Below, piece by piece: positions 11,494-26,800 of a stretch of 64,000 nucleotides of DNA. Origin of the DNA: Adiantum capillus-veneris (lineage: Eukaryota; Streptophyta; Polypodiopsida; Polypodiales; Pteridaceae); contig CM043942.1 in NCBI GenBank assembly GCA_014529385.2, positions 105,391,141-105,455,140 on the forward strand. Direction: 5' to 3'. Each line of letters opens with the position of its first letter. Position 1 is the first letter of the stretch. The notes under the pieces are model-generated. The model was not told the origin of the DNA and did not search any database. It saw nothing but the letters and a program-made list of their open reading frames with translations. Position numbers and translations under genes: made by a program.

Positions 11494-14400
11494 TGTCAGT
11501 CTATTTGTAGCAGGTTTATTTTCAGCACTCTTGTCCTTTTTGTTGGATACCCAGAGGACCCATACATGTACACCGTTTTTTCTCATAGACGGAATTCGGC
11601 CTGTCGAAGACGTTAATAGAGCTTTCTTTTTGTCTTCCTTGTTATTCCCTCTTATAAATGCAGTATTACTGGTAGTAGATGTCAAGACCAAGACGAGAGA
11701 AATCTCGGATCAAATATAATGTACAAAGAATAGGTCGAGCCCAAACTTTGAATTGGAGTCTGGACTTCACGTTGGCATTTAAATATACTCGTTCAGCTTT
11801 ATTAACCTTTCCTCTAGGCCGAAACCGGCTGTGAGATAAATTGATGTATATGAGTGTGTACTCTGGCTATCCAAAGAAATTGACAAAAGTACAGGCTAAA
11901 TGTGGTACAAAATAAGAACCTGGAAAGTGGGGGACCGGACATGTCTGTGGACAATCGAGAGATGGAGCTCGATGTGAATCTATATCCTCAAGAACTACAA
12001 TCATGATATGCATGTGCCTAGCTAGCTCCATACGGTACCAAATTGAGGGTGTAGGATATCATTCATGGGTGGGTATACATGGTCAAGATTCCACAAAGGA
12101 TAGAGTAGGGTCTGAAAAAGCATGCTGCACCATCCTTGTTTGTCTGTTGATGTTGGCCCCATTGGGTGCCCGGGGTCGTCTCTACGAGATCGGATAGTGT
12201 TTGTGTACAACAATCTGAGTCCTCCCTGAGGAGTGGTAGTGGTTTTTTTTTGGGTGTGTGTGTGTGTGTGCAAGAGTGGTTCTTTGGTGCGAGCTGAGAT
12301 TGTTGTCTTCCTGTGGAAGCAGAGGGTGGTTGGAGGAGTGACTATATGTGCTGGATTTCAAGTAGAAAGTGGTCCAGGTGTCTTTGATCACTTGACTCCT
12401 TCAGCTGAAAGTTTATCCTCTTCTTCAAAGTCGACAGTTGCACTCTAGACCTGGTTTAACGGTTGGATGTCATCATGGTACCCGTTTTGACAGTTGGATG
12501 CCATCCTAGGACCTGTTTTAAGGGTGCATGTTCAGATGGTATCCCGTGTGACATTGGAGTTGTATGTGCAAAGAGATGATGTGGCAGTTGGGCACGGGCT
12601 CTGATTGATGACGTGGCAGGAGCTATGCTTTTGTAAAAAACTCATTGAAAGAAAAAGTCAATAAGTTGCTGTAACTGAAGAGTTACTCCTGGAGATCTTT
12701 CGAAGGTTGCTTTGTGGCTCCGATAAGATTATGAGAGTGGGCTCCCGGCTCTCCAAGCAAGTTGTACACAACGTAGCCTACATTCCGTGCATAATCTGCA
12801 TTCATGAGGCAATCACACGTGTCTTTGCCTCTAAAACAAATGCACAACTCTTTCGTATTATTCAAATATCTTGTGACACCTTTCACTACTTCGTGCCAAG
12901 GCCCAAGATTTGCCATAAATTTGCAAACAACTCCCACTACACTCAACACTGATGTACCTGACGTAGCGTACGGATATTGTTGAGGTTGCTGATTTTTATG
13001 CTTGATGTTTTTGGGCGCCGTGTTTTTACTTTCAAACAAATTTCTCTGTCGAATCCGATCGATTTCACACAAACTTTTCCATTTTCAATGAATTGTCCAC
13101 CTTAAATGGAATGTTGACGTTGCCTTGTCTCTTCAGTGCTACTCACTTGGGTCTCCAAATCACCCAAGCCTTTACGCTAGTAAAGTCCTTTTTCAATATT
13201 TTGCCAAAATAGAAATTAGAACACTTAGCCTTCGAAGAGAGAGAGAGAGAAATCTGTTGAGATTTCAGCCATAGATAACACATTAACCTCAAGAATCTGG
13301 CTGAATGTATCAGCAACGTAATTGCTGGTTCTTTTCCTATAGCAGATCTCAAACTCTTGCATAAGTTCAGCTCATCTAGCTTCGAAAATCTGAGATTTCC
13401 TTGAGCACAAACATAGCGCAAGGAATGATGATCACTTGAGGAATGATCAATCAATTCAACAAAGATAGGAGCCATACAAATAATACCACCACTTTCTCAA
13501 GGCATGGAGCACCACAGAGAGCTCTTTCTCATACGTTGGATATTGCAGTTTAGTGCCAGAATCTGGACGTCCATCGGTGTGTTGATGAAATGACGACGAG
13601 AATGTTATAAATTGGTGACATGGCAACCCCTTGGGGGCTTAGGGTCATTAAAACCCAACCTTGGACAAGGGACTGAGCTAGGTCAAACCCTAAACATGCG
13701 GACATGTTGAAGTGTCACTACTGTACGAACGCTCGTGAGCTGTGAAGGTTGCTGATGTGGCACCAACGAATTGCTGTAGATCACGGAACTATTTTGGGCG
13801 CCATGTTTTTGGACTCGAAGCTTTTGGGAGATATTGCTTTTCATGTATGATGCTTCTGGGGGACCAAATATGTGCCTTGGCACCTCACTCTGACATTCTA
13901 GGTGTTTGGAAGCAGAGGCGGAGTCTCCCGGTTGTACATTTGTGAAGCAATAAAAAAAAAAACTAAAAGAGATGCCAGGGTTTGGGTCCAGTGCTCTGGG
14001 AGTGGAACTCTGCCACTCCGTGTCTACCACGTGGATCTCCTGATGCGGGCTCTACATGTGAGAGTGACCGGCATCAAGGACATAAACAATGTGGGGAAAG
14101 AGGTCACAAGCCTCACATCCATGATGGGGGTGGAGAAGCCTTTGCACACAAAGGCATGGAGAGTAGGCAAGAAAAGTGATGGCCCGGGAGAGCTTCAAAG
14201 GAGAGAGCTCTCATACTACGCTTCCCCTCCTTCGAAGAGGAGGTGAGGAAGAGGCCTACTCTCAAGAAGACAGGTATTTTCCTCGGCGATGACCTTACTC
14301 GTTCACAGCTCGCACATATGAGAGAGGTAATGCCAGAGATTACAGCGGCAAGGGAGAAGGGAAAAATAGCCTTCTACAGAGATGGTCGGGTGGTGATTGT

Positions 14401-14805
14401 AGAGCGGCTGTAACAGACTTAAACACTCCAAGTCAAGAATCTACCACGCTAGCACAAATAACCACTTCAATACAGTTCACAGTTCACAATTGATGCGCTT
14501 CTGGCCCGGCGGAGTTCCGTGCCTAGAGATATTGGCCCCAAAGACTGGCGCCCCTTTCGGTTTCTTTTTGTATTAATTTGTGTTCAAAGTAGAAGAGTGT
14601 GGGTAGGCCCTAACACTCAGACTCTACGTCGAGATGCTCTGAGTTGTGAGGCCAACCCGTATATTTAAAGGTTACAAAGGGATGCTAAAAGCAGAGCCCC
14701 CAAAAGCTTCAAAAGCTGTCCCAAAAGCTGAAAATTAAAAGCTTTGAAAATAAAGCAAAAGAGGCTTTTCCTCTCTCTCTGAACCCTTGCCTAAAATAAA
14801 GCAAA

Positions 14806-14865
<60 letters not shown>

Positions 14866-17800
14866 CAAGACATGCCCCTTATGTAACATGGAACCTGAGA
14901 CAGAGCTACACTATACATGCTGCTGCCTCGTCTACTACGAGATACGAAGCTGCTTCCATTGCTTGTTCAGAGGGTTTTGGACCACTCTCAAGTGTCATGG
15001 GATACGAAGATCAGAGATGCCTGGGTTTGTTCTTGCTCGAGCTGTGCAGACACAGAGATAGCCTGATGAACGGCGAGGCTAGCCAGTCTCAAAGACGGAT
15101 CACAGACTTCTTTAGAGCAGACACGGGACAACCGCAAGAGCCACCCCCACAGCAGAGCTCCCCCTCGTCTTACACCAGAGGCACACTGATTGACCGAGCG
15201 ATTGAGCTAGGGAAATCCACATGCCCGCGACTGCGAAGAACTACACAGCATCGACGGAGGCTACGACAGAAAATTCGGAGTACGCTGGCCAGGCATGCAC
15301 GATGCCCGGTCAGACTACTAACCATGGAGGAAATTGATGAGATTCGCCAACGACCGATGCTAGATCTCTTGTGATTCAGCTATCCCAACAAGCCGCCCAT
15401 TTTTTTGCTTAGTTTTTGCTTGACTCACATCAACCAGCTTAGGACCCCATAGTATATACCTTTGTTTTGTACCGTTGTTAGGTTATTTTGTTACTCTGAC
15501 TTTGTATCAGATCCACCACTTTGTAACTTTCGGGTCTCATAGGTCATTATGGCCTTTTGAAGACGTTAATATAACATTTCATTTCATTTCATTTCTCTCT
15601 CAACAATTGTGTAGAAAATAAAGCAAGATTTTCCCACGTTGAATTGCCCAAAAGCAACGTTGTAATTCACAGAAGCCGTACAGCCTGCCACATGTTAGGT
15701 TTTTCGCAGTTTGCGGGCCTGTCCATACCCTATAGCCACGTCATTAGTTCTGCCGAAGCTGCCTTTGACCAAGGGGGAGTGTGTCAGCGTGTACTGGGCA
15801 GCCATGTCATCATTTTGTGACGTACCCCCCTCTTGAAAACATTGTAATCGCCCTCGATTACGCCTGCAAAACAGACAGAAGCCATAAACTGTCTTAGCAG
15901 ACACTGACTGTTAGTACCTACATACTAGGAACACACATCTAGCACATATACCAATCGACAATCACATCACACGACATCAGAGGACATCTCTAGACATCAA
16001 AAGACACCACATGACAAATCACATTCAACATTCATTCGGATCTTAGACCATGATTTATCGGCAATGCAGTTAGCAATCGCATCTAGATCCACTCAGGACC
16101 TCATAGATGCCCGATTGACTAACCCCTATTGCAACCATGTCTATTCGAGATCATTTAGACCAAAATGCTGCAGTCATTTCGTCTATCAGTTACTGCGCTT
16201 AAAAACAAGTCAGTATCATGTTCGGGAATTCCAGTTCATAAAGTCATATTGCAGAATACTGTCAGCTCTTAGTATCCCTGAAGCTCAAAGAGACATCAGT
16301 CAAGAACAAGTAAGTATCATGTTCGGGAATTCCAGTTCATAAAGTCATATTGTAGAATAGTGTCAGCTCTTAGTATCCTTGAAGCTCAAAGAGACATCAG
16401 TGACTTCTAGTATCAAAAATCAAGGCATCTGTTGACAGTGACTTCCAGTATCAAAAATCAAGGCATCTGTTGACAAAGCAGTGGAGTAACTCCCCTCTTG
16501 TGCAAACCCACTGCACCAGATCTCCGGTCAAGCTGAATTCGGGGTTCCATTTGGAGTAGACTATGCTAAACCAAAAGCTTTAAGGTAAAGTTTCACAATC
16601 TGAGGAGTATCTGCTAGGTCCTCCTCCTCCATCCACTTGGCATCCAATGCAGGATAGTTCTTGAATTTAACCAAGAACCGCCTTCGCTTTACCTTCTTTC
16701 TTTCTGTGCCAATTTGTGTTCTGGAACGAGTATCTGCTCGTTTTCGTCCATTTCGGGGTGTTCATCATCAGGCACATCGCCTTCAAAAGGCTTCAAGAGA
16801 CTCACATGAAAAACATTGTGAATCCTCCAAGTATTCTGGCAGCTTCGGTCCAAAGGAGCATCATTAATCTTCTCGGAAAAATCTGGAAAGGTCCACACTA
16901 TCTCATGCTAAGCTTTCAAAGAAGCCGCTGCTTTCCCTTTTTTTTTCTTTCTCGGCCGTGCCTTCCCAAAATGTAAGAGCACCCAATAGTTCTCCTTCAA
17001 TTTCAAATCACGAGGAAGTCGATCTGCTGCCTGTTTTTGAGATTTCTCGAAAGCCTTCCGGACCAAGTCCCTCGTGAACTGGTCAGCTTCATAGAAAAAT
17101 CTTATCTTTCGTGCTAAGGAAGGGTAAAACCTTCGTAGTAAAATCAATAATCTCAAATGGCACCTTCCCCATCAAAGAGTTAATTGTGTTTCTGTGGCAT
17201 ATTCCACCAAAAGTAAAAACCTTTCCCATGTAGTCTTCTGATTCAACGAAGAAGAATTCAACAAATCCAGTAACACTGAATTAGCAATCTTTGATTGCCC
17301 GTCAGTCTGCGGATGGAACAATGACGAGAACTGCAACTGCGTGCGCATGTTCTCCCAAACAAACTCGTAAACCTGGGGCCCTGTCGGAGACAATCTCTCA
17401 GGCATGCCATGTAATCTGTAGATCTGGGCAATAAACAATCGTTCCCACACTGTGTTCTCGGGAGATTTAAAAAAATGAAATCCATTGCAATACTTTCCCA
17501 GGGGTGGGTGGGTATGGGTAAAGGCTGTGATAATCCCGGTGCTTTATGCCTGTCAAACTTGACCAAGCAACTGCGCACAAACTCGTCCACATCCTTCCTG
17601 AGTTTCAACCGAAAGAAATATCTCTCTACCCCTTTCAAGGTGGTAGCAATGCTGCGGTGACCCGAAAAAGGCGGACAGTGGCATTCGGTTAGAACCTTTT
17701 CCCTCAACGGCTGTGTAACGCACAACATGGTTTTCTTCATCAAGTAGCCATCCCGAATGGAATAGTCCGCTACTATCTCCCCTTTCTGTATTCAACTGAA

Positions 17801-20800
17801 TACATCTGCAAAATCTGTATCTGTGGCGTACTGACCGACCATATCCTTGAAGTTTCTATGATGTATCGCGGAAATAGCCAGAACCAACGGCTTTCGGAAC
17901 AAAATATTTGCCACCAATTTCTTCTGTCCCTGCACATGGACAATCCGGAAGTAAACTGTGACAAGATGTTTGCCCACCGCATTTGCTTTTCCGATAGCTG
18001 CTTTTATGATAAGAAGTAGCATAAACTCCCATCATCTGTGAAAACCGTAACATCGGCCCCGAGTAGGTAATGTCGCCATTGAATAAGAGCATGGATAGCC
18101 GCCAAAAGCTCTTTCTTATAAATTTGTGCTGTCAATTCCGGCCTTGAGAACAATCAACTCTCGTAAGCAATGACATGGCCTTCTTGCATTAAGACCGCAC
18201 CCAGACTAAGACCACAAGCATCACAATATACTTCAAATGACTTCTGCAAATCCAACAAAGTCAAAACTGGTCCCGTAGTCAATTTCTCTTTCAATGTCTG
18301 AAAAGCAGTCACCTCTGTGGGTCCCCACGAGAAAGGGACTCCTTTCTGTGTCAAGATATGCAAAGGGGAAGCAACCTCTGCAAACTTTCGAATGAACCGC
18401 CTGTAGTACGAACACAATCCCAAGAAGCTTCTAACTTAATGGACATTCTTCAAATCGGGCCAATCACGGATAGTCTCTTTTCTTGGCTGGATCCATCTGC
18501 ACTCCTGCTGACGCAATGTGTCCCAAAAAGTGTATCTCTGGTAGGAAAAATTCACTTTTCTTTGCATTAATCACTAACTTCTGATCTCGTAATGCCTGAA
18601 AGACTTGAAGCAAATGATCTCTATGTTTTGCCTCATCCTTGGAGAAAACAATGATGTCGTCAAAGAAAGTGCCATCAAATAGTCTGTACTCTCGAAAAAA
18701 AATCGTGTCCATCATCCGGTTAAATGTCGGAGTAGCATTGATTAAGCCAAAAGGCATCACCAAAAACTCAAATAACCCAAAAGTCGTCCGAAAGGCTGTC
18801 TTGTAGACGTCTCCCGGCGCGATTCGGATATGATGATATCCACTTTTCAAGTTGATCCTGCTAAAGCACGAGGATCCTTGAAGCCGGTCAAGTATAGCAT
18901 CGATTCTAAGAATTGGAAATCTGTTCTTGATGGTGATTTTGTTGAGAGCTTTAAAATCGAGGCACATTCTCCAAGATCCGTCTTTCTTCAAAACCAACAA
19001 CACTGGAGAGCAATATGGTGAAGTACTAGGCTGGACAAGACCCTTTTCCAAGAGGTCTTTCACTTGGTTCATAATTTCTTCGTTCTGGGCTCGGCTCACA
19101 CGGTAAGGTGGCCGGTTCGGTGGTGTGCTTCCAAGTATCAGATCAATGGTATGATCTTTAGGACGAGCGGGTGGTAACTCACCTGGCAGGTCCTCTGAGA
19201 AGCAATCGGCATGAGAGTGGAGAAAATCTTGGCGTTCTTTTGTTTAGGTCAAAACATATTCGACCTTCATCCATCGTTCAGTTCTCTCCCAAAAATGTGA
19301 GTAAAGAAACTGAAGTTCATCAAGTACAATCTTTGAGCCCTTCATTTGTCCAAGTCACTTTCTCGGCCCGGTAGTCAACCACGGCGTTGTTCTTGTGGTA
19401 CCAAGGGATTTCGAGTAGAACATCACAACCTTCCAAGGAAATAACGTAGAACTCCTCGTGCCCTAAACACCCCTGTCATTGCAAACGAAGTTTGCCAATG
19501 CTTGGTGTAATGGCAACATCCCATCCGGGTGCCACTCAAACTTCCTCTGCCTGTGGCCTCAGCCTGTCGGGCATAATTCCAATTCGAGCCGCCAATTCAA
19601 AAGAAGTTAGCCTTTGCTCCTTCAAAAGAGCTTCCTGATCCTTCGCTTTGCCTTGAAAACGGCAAAGTTTGTACTTTCCTTTGTTTAATTCGGTTTGGGT
19701 CCCACGCAACGTGGTACTAGTTCTGCTTTTTATCTGCCTTTTCTGCCACGTCCCTCGGCTGCTTTGGAACTTTCTGGCCTTTCTTCATCCTGTTCATTCG
19801 GTGCCTTGTTAGGGCACTTTGCCGAGATATGCCCAATTTCCCCGCATTCAAAGCACTTCCCCTCCTTTATGTAGAGAGCCCTCTCTTGAGGAATAAGCTT
19901 GGGTCGTGCATCCTTTTCTTTTTGTTTTGGGTTGCTCTTCCTTTTTTACTTTCATTTGTCGAAGTCTGTTCGGCTCTTTGCGTCATGATCTCATCGGTGG
20001 GGTAGGTCAAACTGCCAGAGTGAATGGCAAAACCCCGTTTCGCATGACTCATCAGTTCCTGAATAGAAGCTGACTTTTGTTCCAAGCAATGATCTTGGAG
20101 CTCTGTAGGAAGACCCAAGGAAGAAGAATTTTTATAAGCCAACCAGTATGACTTTTTGGAAGACAAAAGCAAGAAAGTCCGAGAGTTAAGGAAGGTGGAC
20201 AGTGAATTAAATTTGACACGTTTTCTGGTTATAGAGATGCTTCGAAGGCTTTGTCTTTTGTATAGCAGTTTGACATTGCTTTCACAAGAGGGCGTTACTT
20301 TGAGCACTCTAAGATTCGAAGAGCTGCCTCTTACTTTAAGGGGAATGCTCGAACTTGGTGGTCCACGCTTCTATTAAATGGCTGAAATTCTAGAGGCTTT
20401 TTATTTCTTCATGGCTGACTCGAGAGTATGAACGCGACATACGCACTGCTTGGAACCATCTTCGGATGACCAAGAAGGATACCGTGGACGCTTATTGCGA
20501 GAGATTTTGGAGCTCTTTTCTACCCGCTTTTTCATTTAAGGAGATCTCGCTCAAAGAACAGATTGAGCGGTTTACCTTGGGTCTTCCTACAGAGCTCCGA
20601 GATCATTGCTTGGAACAAAAGTCAGCTTCTATTCAGGAATTGATGAGTCATGCGAAACGGGGTTTCGCCATTCACTCAGGCAGTTTGACCAAGCTCAATA
20701 CTCAGGAGAGAGCTCGCTTCATCAAGGAGGGGAAGTGCTTTGGATGCGGGGAAATTGGGCATATCTCCGCGAAGTACCCTAAAAAGGCACAGAAAGAACA

Positions 20801-23800
20801 AAACGACAAGGACGACGAAAGGCTTGAGAGTTCGAGAGCAGCTGAGGAACGTGGAAGAAAAGGCAAGATGAAAACATGACTGGTTCCAGATTGCGTGGGT
20901 ATCGATCCCAGACCGTTGGACGAGAGTACAGAACTTTGCCGAGCTTGGGGCAAAGTGAAAGACCAAGAAGCCTTGATCTTCTTTGATGGAGGAGCCAAGG
21001 CCAACTTCATTTCACCGGAATTGGCGGGGTAGCTCAAGATCACTCCCGATCGGATGGGACCACTTGGAGAGGCAGTTCTACACCTGTCATTGGCAAACTT
21101 CGTTTGCATTGTCAGGGGTATTTGGGGCATGAGGACTTTTACATAATGCTTTTGGAAGGTTGTGATGTTCTCTTGGGAATTCCCTTGTACCACAAGTACA
21201 ACACCGTGGTCGACTATCGGGCGAGGAAAGCAACATTGACCACAGAGAAGGGCAGAACCATTGTACTTGATATTAAACTTAAGGGCGAGTCTATCCCTAT
21301 TGTATCGGCTTCAGCCATTTCAAAGTTAATGAAATCCAGTCTGTTTGTTTACTTGATCTTTTTGAAAGAGTTGAGTGATGAGGATAGGACAAATATGTCT
21401 GAACTTGATAAAGAACGCCAAGATTTTCTCCACGCTCATGCCGATTGCTTCTCAGAGGGCCTGCCAGGCGAGTTACCACTGCTCTTCCTAAAGATCATAC
21501 TATTGATCTGATACCTGGAAGCACGCCACCGAACCGGCCACCTTATTGTGTGAGCCGAGCCCAGAATGAAGAGATTATGAACCAAGTGAAAGACCTCTTG
21601 GAAAAGGGTTTTGTCTAGCCTAGTACTTCACCGTATTGCTCTCCAGTGTTGTTGGTTTTGAAGAAAGACGGATCTTGGAGAATGTGCATCGATTATAGAG
21701 CTATCAACAAAATCACCATGAAGAACAGATTTCCGATTCCTAGGATCGATGATATACTTGACAGGATACAGGGATCCTCGTGCTTTAGCACGATCGATTT
21801 GAAGAGTGGATATCATCAAATCCGAATCGTGCAGGGAGATGTCTACAAGACAGCCTTTCGGACGATTTTTGGGTTATTTGAGTTTTTGGTGATGCCTTTT
21901 GGCCTAACCAATGTTCCCGCGACATTTAACCTGACAATGGACATGATTTTTCGAGAGTACAGGCTATTTGTTGGCGCTTTCTTTGTTGACATCATTGTTT
22001 TCTCCAACGATGAGGCACAACATAGAGATCATCTGCTTCAAGTCTTTCAAGCATTATGAGATCACAAGTTAGTGATTAATGCAAAGAAAAGTGAATTTTT
22101 CCTACCAAAGATCCACTTTTTGGGACACATTGTGTCAGCAGCAGCAGGAGTGCAGATGAATCCGGCCAAGATAGAGAGTATCCGTGATTGGTCCAATTTG
22201 AAGAATGTCCATGAAGTTAGAAGCTTCTTGGGATTGTGTTCGTACTACATGCGGTTCATGTGAAAGTTTGCAGAGGTTGCTTTCCCTTTGCATATCTTGA
22301 CAAGAAAGGAGTCCCTTTCTCGTGGGGATCCACAGTGTAGGGGACAAAGGACACCCCTGTTTCACTCCAATAGTGGAATGAACAATGTCAGAAATCCCCT
22401 CAGGAGTGCGTACCTGGCCAGTCACTGAGCCGTATAAAGTCCTGATCCCCCATATGATCTCTGTGGGTACTCCCAACTTCAGTAGCCTGTGCATCAATCT
22501 GGCCCTCGGCACTGTGTCAAATGCCTTGTGGAAGTCCACAAAGCAACAATACATCCGTCTCCCATGTGCCCGACCCTCCTCAATAATGACTCTGAGTGTA
22601 AGAATATGGTCCAAAGTGGAGAAACCCCTCATGAAACCAGCCTATCCTGCTACTCGTATGCCCTCATTTTCTGCCCATTTACTTAGTTGCTGTTCAAGAA
22701 TGGATGCATACAACCGTGCCAATGTGTGCCCTATCATAATAGTACGGTAGTTCCTTGGTACCGTGGGGTCCCCTGCCTTGAAAAGAGGTACAATAGTAGA
22801 TAATCTCCAGGACTCGGGTAGTCCCTCACACATGACACGGTTAAACAACCGCGCAAGAACCTCTGACAGTAAATCTCTAGCATGTATCAAGTGCTCTGCC
22901 ACCAAACCATCATGATCATATGCTCTCCTAGTCCTCATCCTGTCAATGGCGTTCTTCACCATCTCAGTGGTAAAGAAGGTACTAGTGGCTGGACATGGCT
23001 CTAGAGGGTCTGGTAATGGTGGTTGCCCAGGTACTGTATATAATGATGCTGCATATTGACCCCAAATCTCGGGAGAGGTAATCACTGGAGGAGGTGAGTG
23101 CTCATGGAAGAGACACCAAGCCTCACCTCAATCTCGGCTCAAAAAGATCTGATACAAATCACGTTCCATCTGGGCTAAAAAGGTCCGCTTCTTCCGTCGC
23201 ACTAAACGCCGAAGGGCAATCCGAGACTGTCTATATGTAATGACTCCAAGTATAAGCTCGCTCTGAATCTGAACTCTCATCTCTCTGCACTCCTCATGAT
23301 ACCAACTATTCTGAGGCATGTTCCCAGAACGTCTTCTCTGATCTGGTTGAGTGTGTGGGTATGCTGCCCCATGCAAGATCTCCGTCAATAAAGTGGTGAT
23401 CTCCTCCATTGTATATACAGGCTCGGCTGCCCCCATCCGTCTGTAAATCTCTTCCACATAAACTGAATCCGTCTCTGGTGTAAAAGTATACCGTGTGTGT
23501 GCAATCCTCCGTGGTGTCTGAGAGACACTATACTGGACAGAGACTGAAAAAGTCAGGAGAGCATGGTCCACTGCTACTCCAACAGGCCTAGGGCCCACAC
23601 TGAGATCTTGAATATGAGAGATGAAGCTTGGTGAAGTCATGACATAGTCCACTGTACTGGCCCCATGTCTATGTGGAAAGCATGTGAAACCCCCAGACGA
23701 AGGAAAAATCTCTAGACCATTAAGTATGGCCAGACCATGCGTAGTTGTCATCTCCATGAGATATCTCCTAGACTCTGTGTGCTCTTTATCCTGTGAGTGT

Positions 23801-26800
23801 CTGTCAAGTCCCATCTCCGATATATCCATCTCTCTAAGCATTTCCTCCGAGGTATCATAAAATACCGTTTGGGAGTTGGCCGTCCTGGCATTAAAGTCTC
23901 CCAAGAGAATGATATCTCCATCTCTAGAGAACTCCCATAAGTCATCATCAAGTATAGAGAAAGGGGATTGCCCTCTAGGTGAGGTATAGACTGATGTGCT
24001 AGGGGGGAAGTAACATATAGCAATGTATAAGAATCTGCCTGTCTCAGCTCTCAGTCTCACCCACATGGAGAGAGAGAGAGTTTGCGGAAGAGGAGAGAGA
24101 AAGCCAGCATGGCCTTTTTCGCGTGTTCTTCACGAGCGGACACGTGCTGATTTTTTTGTCTCCTTTCTTTGTTTCTCTCTCCACGCGTCAAGCTGCTCCT
24201 CAACTCTTCTTTTTTTTTTTCCCCCCAAACGTTGGCAGCCCCTTAATCTTGCGTTGGTTTCAATCTTAAAACAAAGAGGCCTCTCTTTCAAGTGTGGCCA
24301 CGACATTTGGAGTTTTTTTAATAAAAGGTATGAAACCTGTACATTAAAAAAAACTCACTTAACAGAAACTCGAGTTTTTGCAGAGAGAACTTTAATAACT
24401 CTCCTGCTTCTCTCTTACCGCTTCTCTCTCGCATCTGTTCGCGCTCACGCGCCGTAGCCATCACCTGCACGCCTCTGTGTGCTCCCGTTGACGCGGTCGA
24501 GCATGGAATTTCATCTTTTCGCGACGCGAAAATCCGAATTCAATCGAATTCTAATACTCCTCTGGGCTTTTCGCGATGAAGTCCTCCAGTTTTGATTTAC
24601 CAAACGAGGGCACTCCAAGTAAGAAATTATTTTTTGTTTTTGTACGCCATTTTCATGGGATATAAATATGAATATTTGTCATCTTCAGAAAGCCAACGTG
24701 GCCTTTTGATACTTGTATTTTGCTTTCGAAAACACAGCTCAGTCGACGAGTGTGATGTTTTCAGTGAGTGAATTTGAAAGTCGACAATTGCCAATGCAAA
24801 TTGCTGATAATGTGCGTCCACACGTTGGACGAATCACTCAATCATCCGGTGAGGAGAGAGAGTGTACACAGGTTGCAGTTAATAATTGGCTTCACCAATG
24901 GACAACTTTTGGTTATCTCCATGAAAAATCAGATGCACAAAAGATGCAGATGCTTCCTCAATACTTGAAAGGTGCCGCACTCATTTGGTGGTGTAACATG
25001 ACAGAAAAACCCGCGACGTGGGTTGATTTCTTTGAGAAGTTCTTTGACCACTTCACCAGAAAGGATACGTTGAAGGCATACGCTAAGCTTCAAAGCCTGT
25101 CGATGAAAACAATGTCATTCAACCAATATACTACCGCCTTCAAGGAAGCCCTCTGCCTTACTAATTTGGACTCCGAACATGCTGCCCACATGTATATCCT
25201 CGGCCTACATGAGGAGTTCTGTTGGGCATTACTCAAGAGGTAAAGCTCTGACAGATGTCGAAGATGCTGTGGCTAAGGCCACGATGCTCTACAAGATAAG
25301 AGAAGAAAGTAATATTGTACCCACCCATCCACTGGCAGCCTTTTCAACAGTTAATATCCAAATTTTTTGTAAGCTCATTTCAATTTGAAATCCATTATTT
25401 AGCGCACAATTCATGCACTGACTGTATTTTTAGCACCAAAGTGTTTGATAAGCACGATCTTCTCCGTTTCCCTAGGAAGATCAATGATAATGAAAGCTCA
25501 CACAATTTTGTGGATGCAAAATTGGTGCAGAAACTGAGCCTGCGATGCGGGACAGTGACCATGAGTATCGCGTGAAGATGGCTTGTGGCGAGGATACGGA
25601 TGTATGGAATCGGATGTTCTAGATTTGTCGCTCAAGCTGGCTGATTACAAAGAGCACCTGGATTTCCACATCATGCGCGTGGATAGAGCAGATGTTATTT
25701 TAGGAATTCCATGGTTTTATGATAAACAAGACTCGTTGTATATAGACTATGTACATCACTCTCTTGTTTTTGTTAAACAGGACATGCCTCATGTATCTGT
25801 GTCGCTTTATAATCACATTTCTTTAAATAATGGTTTTGCGATACCAGTTGTTACTACTTTGGAAATGTATATAGATACAAAGTCTTCTGATGTTGAATTT
25901 TATCAATGTGTACCATTTGCTAGGTTTGATTCATTAGTGCTTGATACTTCTGTCACTGAATTTCGTAAACTGTTGAACTTGGGGATTCCGACTAATCCAA
26001 CCTTATCTGCAAAATCAGGATTGATTTCAAGGATGTTTTTCCTGATGATCTACCTCCTGGCTTGCCGCCTTCGAGAGGAGTAGATCATGGCATTGAGTTG
26101 GTGGCTGGTAGTCAACCCTTCTCAAAGCAACTCTATCGGTTTAGTAAAACCGAGGAGGACGAGATTAATTGGCAGCTCAAAGATTATCTCGACAGAGGTT
26201 TTGTTCGGCCAAGTAAATCCCCGTGGGGAGCGCCAATGTTACTTTCTCGAAAGAAGGATAACACTATGCGCTTCTACGTAGATTACAAGGGGTTGAATAA
26301 GCTCACTGTCAAGAACAAGTATTCGCTCCCACGCATGGACGATCTGATAGATCGACTCCATGGAGCATTGTATTTTACAAAGATAGACCTGCGATAAAGC
26401 TATCATCAGATACAGATCAAACTGGAAGATATTCCTAAGACAGATTTCCGTACGCGTTATGGTCACTATGAGTTTTTGGTCTTGCCTTTTGGTTTGACCA
26501 ATGCTCCAGCTACGTTTCAGCAGATGATGAATGATCAGTTGAGACCATTTTTAGGCAACTTCGTTGTTGTATTTCTCGATGAAATCTTGATCTACAGCCG
26601 AAGTTTTTCTGAGCACTTGACGCATATACGTGCTATTCTCGAGGTACTGAGAACTGAGAAGCTTTATGCTAAGGCTTCGAAGTGTGAATTCTTCAAGAAA
26701 GAGCTTCTATATTTGGGTCACATCATTACTCGCGATGGAATTCGCGTCGACCCTGAAAAGTTGAATAAAGTGCGAAATTGGCCCATTCTGAAGAATGTGC

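Noticed and set aside
11348-11719. Proline-rich or glycine-rich ORFs
   Set aside because: They are produced by the 44-base C run in an intron.
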